From the NCBI GenBank assembly GCA_030374805.1, contig JARGSG010000093.1, positions 62,001-126,000 of the forward strand: 64,000 nt of DNA, read 5' to 3'. The notes beneath the pieces are model-generated. The model did not search any database, was not told where the DNA came from, and saw only the letters and a program-made list of their open reading frames with translations. The translations under genes were made by a program, and so were the position numbers. Numbering within the stretch: the first letter of the stretch is position 1; every line of letters starts with the position of its first letter. Below, one piece after another: positions 33,293-42,701 of this stretch. Origin of the DNA: Gracilaria gracilis. Lineage: Eukaryota > Rhodophyta > Florideophyceae > Gracilariales > Gracilariaceae.

Positions 33293-34174
33293 TTATTGCA
33301 AGAGCTGGTTTGTGCTTCGCCTATTTAGAAAGTCACGGTACTTGAGCAGCAAGGCGTACTTTGCGTCTGGTGGACTCGGAGGGTAAATGTAATCTACAAC
33401 TATGCGGTCCATGCCGTCGGGTTGCATGTTATCAGTGACACTGCTAACCCTGTATCGCACCAATCTCCTGCGTGCATACACGCTAGGCTTCTTAGAAAAG
33501 GTTACAAAAGCGGCCTCCGAAGGGACGTCAACAACTCTGGCATACTCACTGGACACAAAAGTACCATATCCCTGCGGAGCATCCACAAACGAACGCTTGG
33601 TGATCTTACACTCCCTGATACGCGTGGAGCCCGGGGTACGTCCCCACGCAATACTGAGCACGTTAGGATTGGTGCGATCCCACGAAACATTATCAGCATC
33701 CAGCTCGGCGCGCGCATTAAACTGACGATCCTCGATGACGTGGCCGCGATGGAGCACAAAGTGGGCGGGAAAGCTGTCGCGCTGGCCGATCATCTCGCGC
33801 TGCGCGTCGATGGCACGGTGCGACAAGAGCGCATGGCCCGCGAGTTCGTCGGCGCCCGGCTGCACCTCGACGGCGTACAGCTCACGCGTGACGAGCCACT
33901 CGCCCAGGAAGAAGGGCGGGTAGAAGACGTCCGGCATGCCAGCGCCGGGGATTTTGGACGCCAGCGCGGACAGCTCGGCCTGGATGTCGCCGGACTCGGC
34001 CAGCAGTAGCGCGCCCAGCGACGGGGCGGTGCGCAGGAAGGTGCGACGCGTGCAGGCGCACATTGTGATGGGGGGGTTGCGCGCTGGGCGCGACGCGTGC
34101 GGAGAGGTGGCGCGGCTGCGGGTGCGGCGTGAGGTTGGTGGACATAGCGGGCGAATGAAGGCCGGGGAATGCAT
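33293..34174 (-). CDS. DUF6816-type thylakoid lumen protein
   Basis: 293 residues. The leader has two parts: a basic, Ser/Pro-rich plastid transit-like segment (about 1-40), then a twin-arginine signal (RRTFLRTAPSLGALLLAES), which indicates Tat-dependent import into the thylakoid lumen. The mature domain shows blocks I associate with DUF6816 of plants and cyanobacteria: DVFYPPFFLGEWLVTREL, VIEDRQFNARAELDA, VSWDRTNPNVL, FVSSEYARVV and an IVVDYIYPP end. The molecular role is unknown; family members are confined to oxygenic phototrophs, as far as I recall. The 5' half is GC-rich and the 3' half is not. Divergent from the gene at 34905. Confidence 0.8.
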   Translation of the reverse strand: MHSPAFIRPLCPPTSRRTRSRATSPHASRPARNPPITMCACTRRTFLRTAPSLGALLLAESGDIQAELSALASKIPGAGMPDVFYPPFFLGEWLVTRELYAVEVQPGADELAGHALLSHRAIDAQREMIGQRDSFPAHFVLHRGHVIEDRQFNARAELDADNVSWDRTNPNVLSIAWGRTPGSTRIRECKITKRSFVDAPQGYGTFVSSEYARVVDVPSEAAFVTFSKKPSVYARRRLVRYRVSSVTDNMQPDGMDRIVVDYIYPPSPPDAKYALLLKYRDFLNRRSTNQLLQ

Positions 34175-34904
34175 GGCAGCTGCGAGGCGTAGGCAGTTGG
34201 CGAGGATGGGCGCGGTGTGTTCACATGATGCTAGTGGAACGGGGTAGGAGGACAGGCATCACGTCCGCGACGGAGACGGGGATGGGGGAGATAAAATTAT
34301 CTGCCGGGGGAGGTACAGGTACTGTATAGTATACAGTGTATACCGTTGTACCAACGGTAGGCGCAGCGAGAGTGTGAGGTGAGAGGTGGCACTCGCGACA
34401 CGACGTGCACACACACACGTGTGGTACGTGGGGATGCACGTGGGAATGGCCGATCGCGATCGCATCCGATCGCAGGGCAGCGATGGCGCGATGGCGCGAT
34501 GGCGCTCTCGAGTGGCGCGAGTGTGCGCTACGTTGCACGCAGCGCGCCGTTTGGTAAGCGATCCACACGGGTGCGGAGACACGGCGGTTTTGGCGGGGCG
34601 GCGTGTATGTAGCAGCGGCAGATACGTGGTGGCGGCGCGACGGGCGCGCGTGTGCTGGCGCGCAAGCGCGCGCGCATGCGCGCGTGCGTGTCCCACATGA
34701 CGTCAGCGCCGCCGCGCACTCGAAGGTGCACCACGGGCAGAGAGAGAACAGCGCGCGCCGCGCGCACGTACAAAATATTAAACGCAGCGCTTGCGTTTAC
34801 GCCCGTCGTGCGCGCGCGCGCCGCGTCAAGCAAAGCGCGGCGCGCCGTCGCGGCGCCAACTTCCCCACCCGCCCCCACCCACCTCCCCCCGCACGCCCGC
34901 CGTC
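34175..34904. promoter_or_regulatory. Divergent promoter region, GC-rich
   Basis: It lies between two divergent starts (34174 minus, 34905 plus). It holds a perfect 17-bp palindrome (ACTGTATA, G, TATACAGT; 34321-34337), GCGATGGC repeated three times near 34478-34505, and a GATCGCGATC-type palindrome near 34450. No gene seen; long open frames on both strands reflect GC content. Confidence 0.45.
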
Positions 34905-35612
34905 ATGATGCACCGGGAGCGCGCGTACACGCCGCCGCCGTCGCCGTCGCGCTTCAGGTCGCCGTCGGCGTGCAGCACGCCGCCGCCGCGCGCGGCGGCG
35001 GCGGCGTGCAACCCGCCGCTTCTGCCGGTGACGTTCCACGCGCGCGCGCCGTCGCCCACGGCGCAGCTGAGCCGCCCCGTGGCGGTGCGTTCGCGCAACG
35101 CGTCCTTCTGCACGGCGTGCACCACGCCCACGCCGCCGTCGTTGTCGCCGCTGCGCGCGTCGTCGCAGCCGCGCCAGTGCGCGCCGCTGCCCGCGGGCAC
35201 GCCGCGCACCGTCGCCACCAGCACCGCCAGCTGCGTGTCGTCCGAGACGGAGCTTTCCACCACGTCGCTTTGCCTACCGCCGCCTAGCGCGCGCGCGCGC
35301 GCCACGTCGGCTTCGCTGCTGCCGGGCGGCGGCGGCGCGTCCTTCAGCGCGGGCGTAAGCGCGGGCACGGGCGCGGGCGGCGCCCCCAGCTCCAACGGCT
35401 CGTCGTTGAGAGTGACGGCGCGCATGAGACCCACGCCCGTGAGCGCGGCGCCGCGCGCGCGCAGCGCGCTGGGCTCCGCGCGCGCCGACGGCCCGCGGCC
35501 GTGGCAGACGGACGACAGTCGCGCTAACAAGACGCGCGGCGGCAAGAAGCGTCGCTTTCTCAGACGCATCACGGGCGCCGGCCGGTGGGCCGCGTCCGGC
35601 GGCCGTCGTTGA
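34905..35612 (+). CDS. Ser/Pro/Ala-rich hypothetical protein
   Basis: 235 residues from tandem ATGs after CCCGCCGTC. The composition is disordered (TPPPSPSRFRSPS..., LPGGGGASFSAGVSAG) with a basic C-terminus (KTRGGKKRRFLRRITGAG). Third codon positions are strongly G/C with TCG, ACG and CCG preferred, like the NTRC gene next door, which supports this strand over the equally long antisense frame (34826-35689). No domain recognised. It is followed about 490 bp later by NTRC in the same direction. Confidence 0.4.
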   Translation: MMHRERAYTPPPSPSRFRSPSACSTPPPRAAAAACNPPLLPVTFHARAPSPTAQLSRPVAVRSRNASFCTACTTPTPPSLSPLRASSQPRQCAPLPAGTPRTVATSTASCVSSETELSTTSLCLPPPSARARATSASLLPGGGGASFSAGVSAGTGAGGAPSSNGSSLRVTARMRPTPVSAAPRARSALGSARADGPRPWQTDDSRANKTRGGKKRRFLRRITGAGRWAASGGRR

Positions 35613-36100
35613 CTTTGACTGTGGTGCAGTGGTACTCTTCTCTTTTTGTGCCGCCCTCTCTCTCTCGTGCGGCACGTACCGAACGGCACCTCTACCAGCC
35701 ATCTACTTTATCTACGCCAGCCGCGCGTGTGCGATGCATCGCTTCTGCCGCGCGCGACGTGCGCGCCGCGCTGCCGCGCTGCCGCGGCGTGGCGCGCGTG
35801 TCGCCCGTGTCGTGCGTGGCGTCGCTGTGCGCAGCGCGCAGTAAAAAAATGGCGATGCGCCCCAAAACCTCAGCGCCGAGAGCCCCCCCCCCCCACCAGT
35901 CGCCAAGCCGCTGTGTGGCGCGCACGCCGCGCGCCAGCGCCTTCTCGCGCCACCCATCTGCCATTGTCGCGCCCGCCGCGCACGTGCCGCGTCCGCACAT
36001 CCTTCCACACATAACTTTATCCGTCCGCCACGCCGCGCGCGCGCGCGCACCGCGCCCGCTCCCCCCCGCCGCCGTTGCCGTTGCCGTCGACGTCGCCGTC

Positions 36101-37777
36101 ATGAGCGCCTTTCCGTCGTCCGCCGTCGCCTTCGCCTCCGCGCTGCCGCTGTCGCGCGCGCTCGGTCATGCGTCGTCATTGCCGTCGCCGCCGCGCCGCC
36201 GCGCGCCACGTCGGCCCGCCGCACGTCGCGTGCGCCCGCGCGCAGAAGCCGCACCGCCGGCCGCAACCGCCGCTGCCGCGGCCGCGCCGTCCACCAGCGT
36301 GTCGCCGCCACCCAGCGCGCGCGCCGCGCCGCGCGAAGCGGGCGTGCACAACGTAGTCATCATCGGGTCGGGGCCGGCCGGCTACACGGCCGCCATCTAC
36401 GCGGCGCGCGCCAACCTGCGCCCGCTCGTGCTGGAGGGCCTGTCCAGCGGCGTGCCGGGCGGCCAACTCATGACAACGTCCGACGTGGAGAACTTCCCGG
36501 GCTTTCCCAACGGCATCTCCGGCCCGCTGCTCATGTCGCACATGCGCCAGCAGGCCGCGCGCTGGGGCGCCCACCTCGTCGTGGACGACGCCGTGTCGGC
36601 CGACCTGGACACGTACCCGTTCCGCGTCGCCACGCGCGAGTCGGGCGTGCTGCGCGCCCACGCCGTCATCGTCGCCACCGGCGCCAGCGCCAAGCGCCTG
36701 CGCATCCCCGGCGAGCAGAACCTGTGGGGCAGCGGTATTTCCGCGTGCGCCATCTGCGATGGCGCCGCGCCCATCTTCGCGGGCCATCAGCTGGGCGTGG
36801 TGGGCGGCGGCGACTCCGCGTGCGAAGAGGCCGTGTATCTGTGCAAGTACGCGTCGCACGTGCATCTGTTCGTGCGATCGTCCGCACTGCGCGCCAGCAA
36901 GACCTTGTGCGACCGCGTGCTCAACCACCCCAGCGTCACGGTGCACTTCAACTCCGCCGTGCTATCGGCGCACTCCGACGCCGACGCGCTGCACTCGGGG
37001 AAGGGCTCGCCGTTACAGTCCGTGTTGGTGCGACGCGGCGACGGCAGTGAGGAGCATGTGCGCGTGCGCGGACTGTTCTATGCGATTGGCCATCGCCCAA
37101 ACACGCACTTTCTGCGCGGCAACTCGCGCCTGCGCTTCAATGACGCGGGCTACCTGCTCACGGCCGCCGGCAGCCCGGACACGGGCTTGGATGGCGTGTT
37201 TGCCGCTGGTGACGTCGCCGACTCGCAGTGGCGACAGGCAGTCACCGCGGCGGGCAGCGGCTGTATGGCGGCGCTGGCCGCGGAGCGCTACTTGACGGAG
37301 CGCGGCTTGGCCGTGGAGTATCACGTCGACGAGCAGCAATCGTTGGCGCCGGCCGCCGTGGAGCAGCAGCAGAGCGAGCAAGAGCTGGAGAGCGATCGAC
37401 GGGGTGCGGACGATGAGAGCAGCTATGATATTAAACACACTTGGCATAGCGGGCAGTATGCGCTCAGGAAGCTGTACCATGAGAGTAAGCGGCCGTTGAT
37501 TGTGAAGTATGTGTCACCGGGGTGCGGGCCGTGTCGGCAGCTCAAGCCCATGCTGCACGCGGTGGTGAGGGCGTATGAGGGGCGCGTGCATTATGTGGAG
37601 ATTGATATCACCAAGGACGTGGAGGTGGCGGAGGCGGCGGGCGTGAGCGGGTCGCCTACCGTGCACATCTTCCATGAGAAGAGCCTGGTGAAGGAGTTTC
37701 GCGGCGTGAGGATGAAATCGGAGTACCGACGAGAGGTAGAGAAGCTGCTAGACGGCAGCAAAGTGGCGGTGATGTGA
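36101..37777 (+). CDS. NTRC: NADPH-dependent thioredoxin reductase C (plastid)
   Basis: 558 residues (Arabidopsis NTRC 529). It passes electrons from NADPH to 2-Cys peroxiredoxin and other plastid targets. Residues 1-80 are an Ala/Pro/Arg/Ser-rich transit peptide. The reductase has the FAD motif IIGSGPAG (near residue 90), PGGQLMTTSDVENFPGFPNG, the redox pair CAIC (Cys216, Cys219), the NADPH motif GGGDSACEEA and the FAD-closing GVFAAGDV. A linker of acidic/Gln residues follows, then a thioredoxin domain with CGPC (Cys475, Cys478) and the cis-Pro SGSPTVHIF. I start at 36101 (GCCGTCATGA); the frame is open to 35585 but without features. The reductase part has very high GC, and the thioredoxin part less. 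Intact. Confidence 0.96.
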   Translation: MSAFPSSAVAFASALPLSRALGHASSLPSPPRRRAPRRPAARRVRPRAEAAPPAATAAAAAAPSTSVSPPPSARAAPREAGVHNVVIIGSGPAGYTAAIYAARANLRPLVLEGLSSGVPGGQLMTTSDVENFPGFPNGISGPLLMSHMRQQAARWGAHLVVDDAVSADLDTYPFRVATRESGVLRAHAVIVATGASAKRLRIPGEQNLWGSGISACAICDGAAPIFAGHQLGVVGGGDSACEEAVYLCKYASHVHLFVRSSALRASKTLCDRVLNHPSVTVHFNSAVLSAHSDADALHSGKGSPLQSVLVRRGDGSEEHVRVRGLFYAIGHRPNTHFLRGNSRLRFNDAGYLLTAAGSPDTGLDGVFAAGDVADSQWRQAVTAAGSGCMAALAAERYLTERGLAVEYHVDEQQSLAPAAVEQQQSEQELESDRRGADDESSYDIKHTWHSGQYALRKLYHESKRPLIVKYVSPGCGPCRQLKPMLHAVVRAYEGRVHYVEIDITKDVEVAEAAGVSGSPTVHIFHEKSLVKEFRGVRMKSEYRREVEKLLDGSKVAVM

Positions 37778-40573
37778 GAGAGAGAGACAGGCGTGAAGTT
37801 TGGTTCCACACACACACACACACGCACACAAACACAACTTGTACAGTAACAGAGTATGAAAGTGTTTCGCATGCTCCGTTGTGTTATGAGAATGTGCTCT
37901 TCGCACGATGTGCATGCGACCATATACCTTCGTAATGTTAGATATGATGGTTTCAAAGCCGTAGTTTGGCCGCTTTTTTTTTTTTTGGATGCAAGAAAGG
38001 CGTGATGCAAGATGTTAGAGACTGCTAACGAAAACTCTGTGTGGCGCGCACGGGTGGACGCGAGGCGATGAACGTGTAGGAGAGCAAGTTCACAGCGGCA
38101 CTTTGTGAGTGGTGAGTTGCCTTCTTGGTAATGCTTTGATGTGTTGATATTCCAAAGGCACGCATTGCCATGATGGCAACGATTGTCATGAGATGTAGAT
38201 ACACACAGTTGTACACAAGTAAAGAGCATTGGATAAGCGGCGGTTTGATGATGAAGAGCTGTACCGTACGTTGGTGGAGGGTGGCAGAGAAGTACCAGAG
38301 GTGCGGTGCAGGAGATGTGAAGCGGAGCAGGAACGAAGGAGACACGCAGCTTTGTTGCAACCGGAAGGCTTTTACATCAAGGCGGCGATGCGATTGTTCA
38401 GCGAGGTTCAGCGACCAGCGAGGGTGAGGTTGTCGGTAGCGGTAGGTAGCTGAAGGGATGGAGAAAGAGGTTCCGACACGAGGTGCCGGTGAGAATTGTG
38501 CGCATTCGAGTATGACGAATGCATGGCAGCGGCGCTGCTGACGGCTGCAATGCGTGCGCACTCGCAAACAGCTCCGTGGCGGCGCGCGCTCCTCGCGCCG
38601 GCGGCGCGCCACGTCAGCGCCGAGCGGCGGAGGTGCGGAGCTGCGTGGCACATGCACCACGCGCGCGCGCGCTGCCAACAAGCGCCGCGCGCAGCGATCA
38701 CGCGCCGCCCCGACCGGCGGCGGTGCGGAGCGCGTGCCGCACGCTGCGCTTTGTTCCGCGCTGCTGCGTGCGCTCCGAATTAGCCGCCCCTGCCGCCGCC
38801 GCCGCCGCCGTCGCCGCCGCCGCCGCCGCCGCGCCGCTCCGCTTTTCACCACGTCACACGCGAGCAGAAGCGATGCGATGCGCGCTGTTGCCCGCCACCG
38901 TCGTCATTCCTCACCCCCTTCCCCCGTTAACAGCTTCGAGCATTCGTCCAATGCACGCGCGCGCAGAGAAACCGCTCCGCCGCCACCGCCGCCACCGCCG
39001 CCACCGCCGCCGCCGCCGCCCTTTTTCTGCCCCCCGTGCGTCTCTTCAACGCGACTTGCATGCGGCTGCATCGCAGCCGCCGTAAAGCATTGAGCCCTCT
39101 TTTCTCCGCTTCCCCCTCCAACGTCCCCAACTTGACGCCCCCCAGCACGACGCACGCGCTGCATCTCGCTACCGCCGCTGTCAAGTGTGGAGCGCAACTG
39201 CGCGCCACACCCTGTTCCTATGCCGCGCGCGCGCACATTAACCTGAGAGCGTGTCCCCCTCCTCCAATGCCTGCACCATACAGGTATATAATAATGACGT
39301 TCACCTATCACACGCGAACACGCTTTGAGCGCTTTATGTGCTACAAGTTAGCCGCCTTCGTTAAGAGCCCGAGCCCCCTCCCTTGCACACCTCCCCAACG
39401 AGCTACCAAATCTAATCTTGTCATTGCTCAGCATCAGACGTGTCAACGCCCGGCTGGGTAGGTTAACTTTAGAACGACCCGCACCCTTTACACTGCATCA
39501 CTCGTCTGCCCCATAGGCATCAACCAAGTGAACATGTTCGCAACGCTTTGTATATATCTAGAGCTTGTTCCAACATACGCAATCATATGCTTTCAAACCA
39601 ACGAAAAAAGTGTAAAGCTTGTACACTTGTTACTAACAAAAGACAAGCGCAACTGCGTGTCGTCGTGCCACATTCCACGTGCAGTTGTTCTCGTTCTTGC
39701 CTGGCGTAGCGCTAGCACAGGTGCGAGCCATAGCGCAGCCAGCCAGGCAGCCAGGCAGCCAGCCATCCAGCCATCAATCAACAAAGGCGCTGCTATGAAT
39801 CAGAGCGCTACAAGTGCTCACACGTGAGCACAGCGGCGGTGATTTGTTATATTTGCCGACGTGCTCCACGCTCAACGAGGCACCCTCAAAAAAGTGCAAC
39901 CCCAAGCGCAGCCGTCGTCTTTGATAGCGCTGGAAAGCGTCCACCACACGGCACTTGATTGAGAAGCTGCGCGGATAAAAATAACCGCGGCCGGGGCCCC
40001 CCGTCGCTCGTCCACTCTCGCCCTTCCCGCTCACCTCACGGCTTGGTCCTTACCCAGCGTACGTCACTCAAATTTATAAACAACTATAGCCCACTGCTGC
40101 AACAATGCCCATGTATGCAATTCTCGTTTCACCACTCGCTACGCCCTCGCCCATGCCAAGTATCACCGCCCCACCCCCAACAACTGATCGTCGATACACT
40201 TCCGGTCTTGAGCGCACTGCGTATCGCTCATATTCGCATTGCTTGAGGTTGCAATCAAATCCATCTCCGTAGTATCTCCCAACTTTTCCTCTTTCAACCC
40301 TGCCAGTATGAGCGCTCCATGCCGCTTGCGTCAGTCCATAACCCGCGTGCCCAAAACCTCCCGCTAGCCCTCTTACTCTTACCCCTTTGCAACTCAGCAT
40401 AAAAGGACTACCGCCCTTCCAGTTGGGACCTTCTCGCACCGCTCACCACCTGTACCGGTATAGTTCCACTCCCCCCTCCCTCTCCACCACCACCCCCCCT
40501 GCCTTACCATCTCTGCGCACCCACCTCAGCCTGCTCACCCACCTGAGCTTGCAACCTTCTGACCAATCACATT
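37778..40573. other. GC-rich intergenic region, no firm gene
   Basis: Contents: a CA-type microsatellite near 37808-37830, a T-run at 37975-37986, and GCC/CCG repeats at 38785-38835 and 38966-39018. There is also a short CAGC-type repeat near 39737-39775 and the palindrome at 39814-39831. A plus-strand stretch at 38229-38453 reads like an exon (EELYRTLVEGGREVPEVRCR), but has no start codon and is preceded by a stop. A TATA-like ATAAAAG lies near 40400, upstream of the 40574 gene. Confidence 0.4.
39814..39831. promoter_or_regulatory. Perfect GTGCTCAC-AC-GTGAGCAC palindrome
   Basis: 8-bp arms with a 2-bp AC spacer and an ACGTG core. It has the same spacer and core style as the 15916 palindrome. 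No nearby start codon fixes its target. Confidence 0.35.
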
Positions 40574-41014
40574 ATGTCCAATCACAGTGAGAAGCCAAAA
40601 AGAGGGCGCCCCCCAACCTACAAGTTCAACAAGCCTGACTCTGAGCTGTCAGAAAACGAGAAGCGTCTCAAGGACTCCGTCATGAAGCGCCGCATGAGGC
40701 AGAACCGCAGCTATCACGAGAAGAAGAAGCTTCGACAGTTGGAAAAGCAGAAACTGTTAACCTCCAGTTCGTCGTCTAGGTCGTTGCCCCCATCGTCGTC
40801 GTCATCGTCGTCGTCATCCTCATGGGCACCTGCTCCTCAGCAGTGGACACCACCACCTCCCATGTCCTTGTCGTCCGGTTACAACATTGTGGACAACCGT
40901 CTCCACATCCCGGAGGAGCTTTTGAGACTGGGACAACTCGTTCATGACGATTTGACCCGCGTTCAGGGCGGATCGTCCGTCTTCTTCCAAGAGCCCGGTC
41001 ACAACCACAAATGA
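40574..41014 (+). CDS. AT-hook / basic-region nuclear protein
   Basis: 146 residues. The N-terminus has an AT-hook-like KRGRPPTY (minor-groove binding), then a basic helix KRRMRQNRSYHEKKKLRQLEKQ that resembles a bZIP basic region but is not followed by a leucine heptad. A serine tract (TCG repeats, about residues 64-85), a Pro-rich segment and a conserved-looking C-terminus (GYNIVDNRLHIPEELLRLGQ) complete it. Probably a DNA-binding regulator; the basic region plus C-terminal helix might pair with a partner. It is intronless, with the start at ATTATG and a TATA-like box about 170 bp upstream. The family was not identified. Confidence 0.65.
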   Translation: MSNHSEKPKRGRPPTYKFNKPDSELSENEKRLKDSVMKRRMRQNRSYHEKKKLRQLEKQKLLTSSSSSRSLPPSSSSSSSSSSWAPAPQQWTPPPPMSLSSGYNIVDNRLHIPEELLRLGQLVHDDLTRVQGGSSVFFQEPGHNHK

Positions 41015-41311
41015 TCTCAGCGTATAGTTCATCAATTCCGTCAGCAATTATTATTTTCACTGTTTGCCTTCAGGAGCCCCCCTCAACACGCTGCCACTTC
41101 TTGGTACAGTACAAACGCACCCCTAAAATTAATAAAACCAGTTGCTCTTTCTGCCAACAAGCTCACCTCGTTGTAGATACACACCCCTTGTAGCTTTGTT
41201 GAACAGTTGCCTTTGATCTCGCCGCGTGATCCGCAAGCAGTTTCCAAGCTTTCCGACTTTCCGTTCGTCCGCAACCTGCTCACAGTTCTTCCTCAGCCCT
41301 TATAAGCATCG

Positions 41312-42604
41312 ATGACAACTTACTTGTTCGTTCCAACAACATGGCGAGGACCCCCCCCCCTCCCACTGCACCTGCGTTCATCCACAGCACCCAGCGCGCC
41401 TGTTACGTTTCACTGTGCAGCCACATGTAGTCTTCCCTCCACCAACACCGCAACGCCTGCTCTGGATTTTACAGGATACACCCCTTCCTCAGCCGCCGTT
41501 CAAGCAATGCGCGACGTTTACTCCAAGCACTATGCCGCCGTCAGCACAGCGACATGCTCGCACGAGCTTGGGCGCCGTGCGTCAGAGGTCATACGTGAGG
41601 CTCGTGAAAGCGTTCGGCACTTTATTGGCGCGGCAGATGTGGAGGAAGTTGCCTTCTTTCCGACAGCCTTCGACGCCATGCTCGCGCTTGCAAAATCCTA
41701 CAGTCAGCTTCTGAAGCGAAGCGACCAAGTGATTTTAGCAGATGCGACCGACCACTGCACTCGTATATGGCAAGCGCATTCAGAACCGCGTCGTTTTCGC
41801 GTGACACATGTCGCAGATGTGTGCTTTTCTGCCATAGCACCGCTTGTTTCTTCAAACACAAAACTCATCATGCTTCGAAGCGCTTCAGTGTTTGGAAACA
41901 TGCATGATCTACGCGACATTCTAGAATTCCTCCAAGCTACTGGTATTCCAGTCGTGCTCGATGTCTCTGATGTACTTCATAATGGACAGCTTAGGGTTCA
42001 GGAATGTGGAGCAGATTTTGTCTTAGCCGACTGCGCTTCAATTGGCGTGCCGATGGCATTCTTGTACGGCAAGAAGGGAAGATTGTCGCGATTGCCTCCA
42101 GCTTACGGTGGTGAAAACTCCCTTCAGGTCTACAACTCTACTCGCAATTACGAATTAGACAACAGCAACTGGGGTCCTGTTCCGGAACGTTTTGAAGTTG
42201 GAATGTCCTGCTTGCCGAGAATAGCGTCGCTCAGGGCCATAGCAGACGAATACAATGCAACCGAGCGTGGCTTATCTACCTCCACCATTCTTAACAGTCA
42301 GGCCATATATTTATATGAACAGCTTCGCTCCTTTGACAAAGTGGATGTGTACGGGTCTGCTGAGCGTCGGGCTCCGTTTGTTTGCTTCAACGTGGAAGGG
42401 GTTAGTTCTTCCCGAGTGGCAATCGAACTCGCGGAGAATGGGGTGTATGTGAGAACTGGGCTCCATGGTGTTCACCGAGCCCATGCCGAGCTGGGTGTAA
42501 GCGGCTCCATTAGAGTAGATGTGAATCTCAAAACTCACACAAACGAGGACATGGACCGCTTTTGCCAATGCTTGAGAAGCATTGTGAACAAGGTAACGTC
42601 ATGA
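41312..42604 (+). CDS. SufS-like class V aminotransferase homologue lacking catalytic residues
   Basis: 430 residues, about the length of a plastid SufS-type cysteine desulfurase. The N-terminal 45 residues are Ser/Thr/Pro-rich and probably a plastid transit peptide. The fold is recognisable throughout: GRRASEVIREARESVRHFIG, VEEVAFFPTAFDAM, the PLP-anchoring strand IPVVLDVSDVLHNGQ, FLYGKKGRLSRLPPAYGGE, and VYVRTGLHGVHRAHAELGVSG. The SGHK motif with the PLP-binding Lys is replaced by ADCASIG (about residues 239-245). The HHAN-type stacking His becomes Cys (DHCTR), and the catalytic Cys of the RxGHHCAQ loop is Gly (RTGLHGVHR). The reading frame is intact, so a pseudoenzyme or structural role is more likely than a dead gene. 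TATAAG lies just upstream. Convergent with GPDH. Confidence 0.85.
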   Translation: MTTYLFVPTTWRGPPPLPLHLRSSTAPSAPVTFHCAATCSLPSTNTATPALDFTGYTPSSAAVQAMRDVYSKHYAAVSTATCSHELGRRASEVIREARESVRHFIGAADVEEVAFFPTAFDAMLALAKSYSQLLKRSDQVILADATDHCTRIWQAHSEPRRFRVTHVADVCFSAIAPLVSSNTKLIMLRSASVFGNMHDLRDILEFLQATGIPVVLDVSDVLHNGQLRVQECGADFVLADCASIGVPMAFLYGKKGRLSRLPPAYGGENSLQVYNSTRNYELDNSNWGPVPERFEVGMSCLPRIASLRAIADEYNATERGLSTSTILNSQAIYLYEQLRSFDKVDVYGSAERRAPFVCFNVEGVSSSRVAIELAENGVYVRTGLHGVHRAHAELGVSGSIRVDVNLKTHTNEDMDRFCQCLRSIVNKVTS

Positions 42605-42701
42605 ACACGGTCACAAGTCGAAGGCATTTCTGCCGACGCTCGCAAAAGGAATTCCTGTCGACCATGTCAATTAGTTCACTTCTTACCTTTTAAGCTCGAT
42701 T

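Noticed and set aside
34826..35689. 287-codon antisense frame over the Ser/Pro-rich gene
   Set aside because: It mirrors GC-rich DNA. The plus strand has tandem ATGs in good context and codon use like NTRC.
35585..36100. N-terminal extension of NTRC
   Set aside because: It lacks features and has composition-driven openness. The ATG at 36101 gives a normal transit peptide and family length.
37591..38229. 212-codon minus frame
   Set aside because: It overlaps the conserved thioredoxin domain of NTRC and has no recognisable features.
38229..38453. Exon-like plus-strand stretch
   Set aside because: Reads like protein but has no ATG, a stop directly upstream and no identifiable first exon.
38519..39093. 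Overlapping Arg/Ala/Pro-rich frames
   Set aside because: All are produced by GCC/CCG repeats and GC-rich DNA; frames on both strands are equally open.
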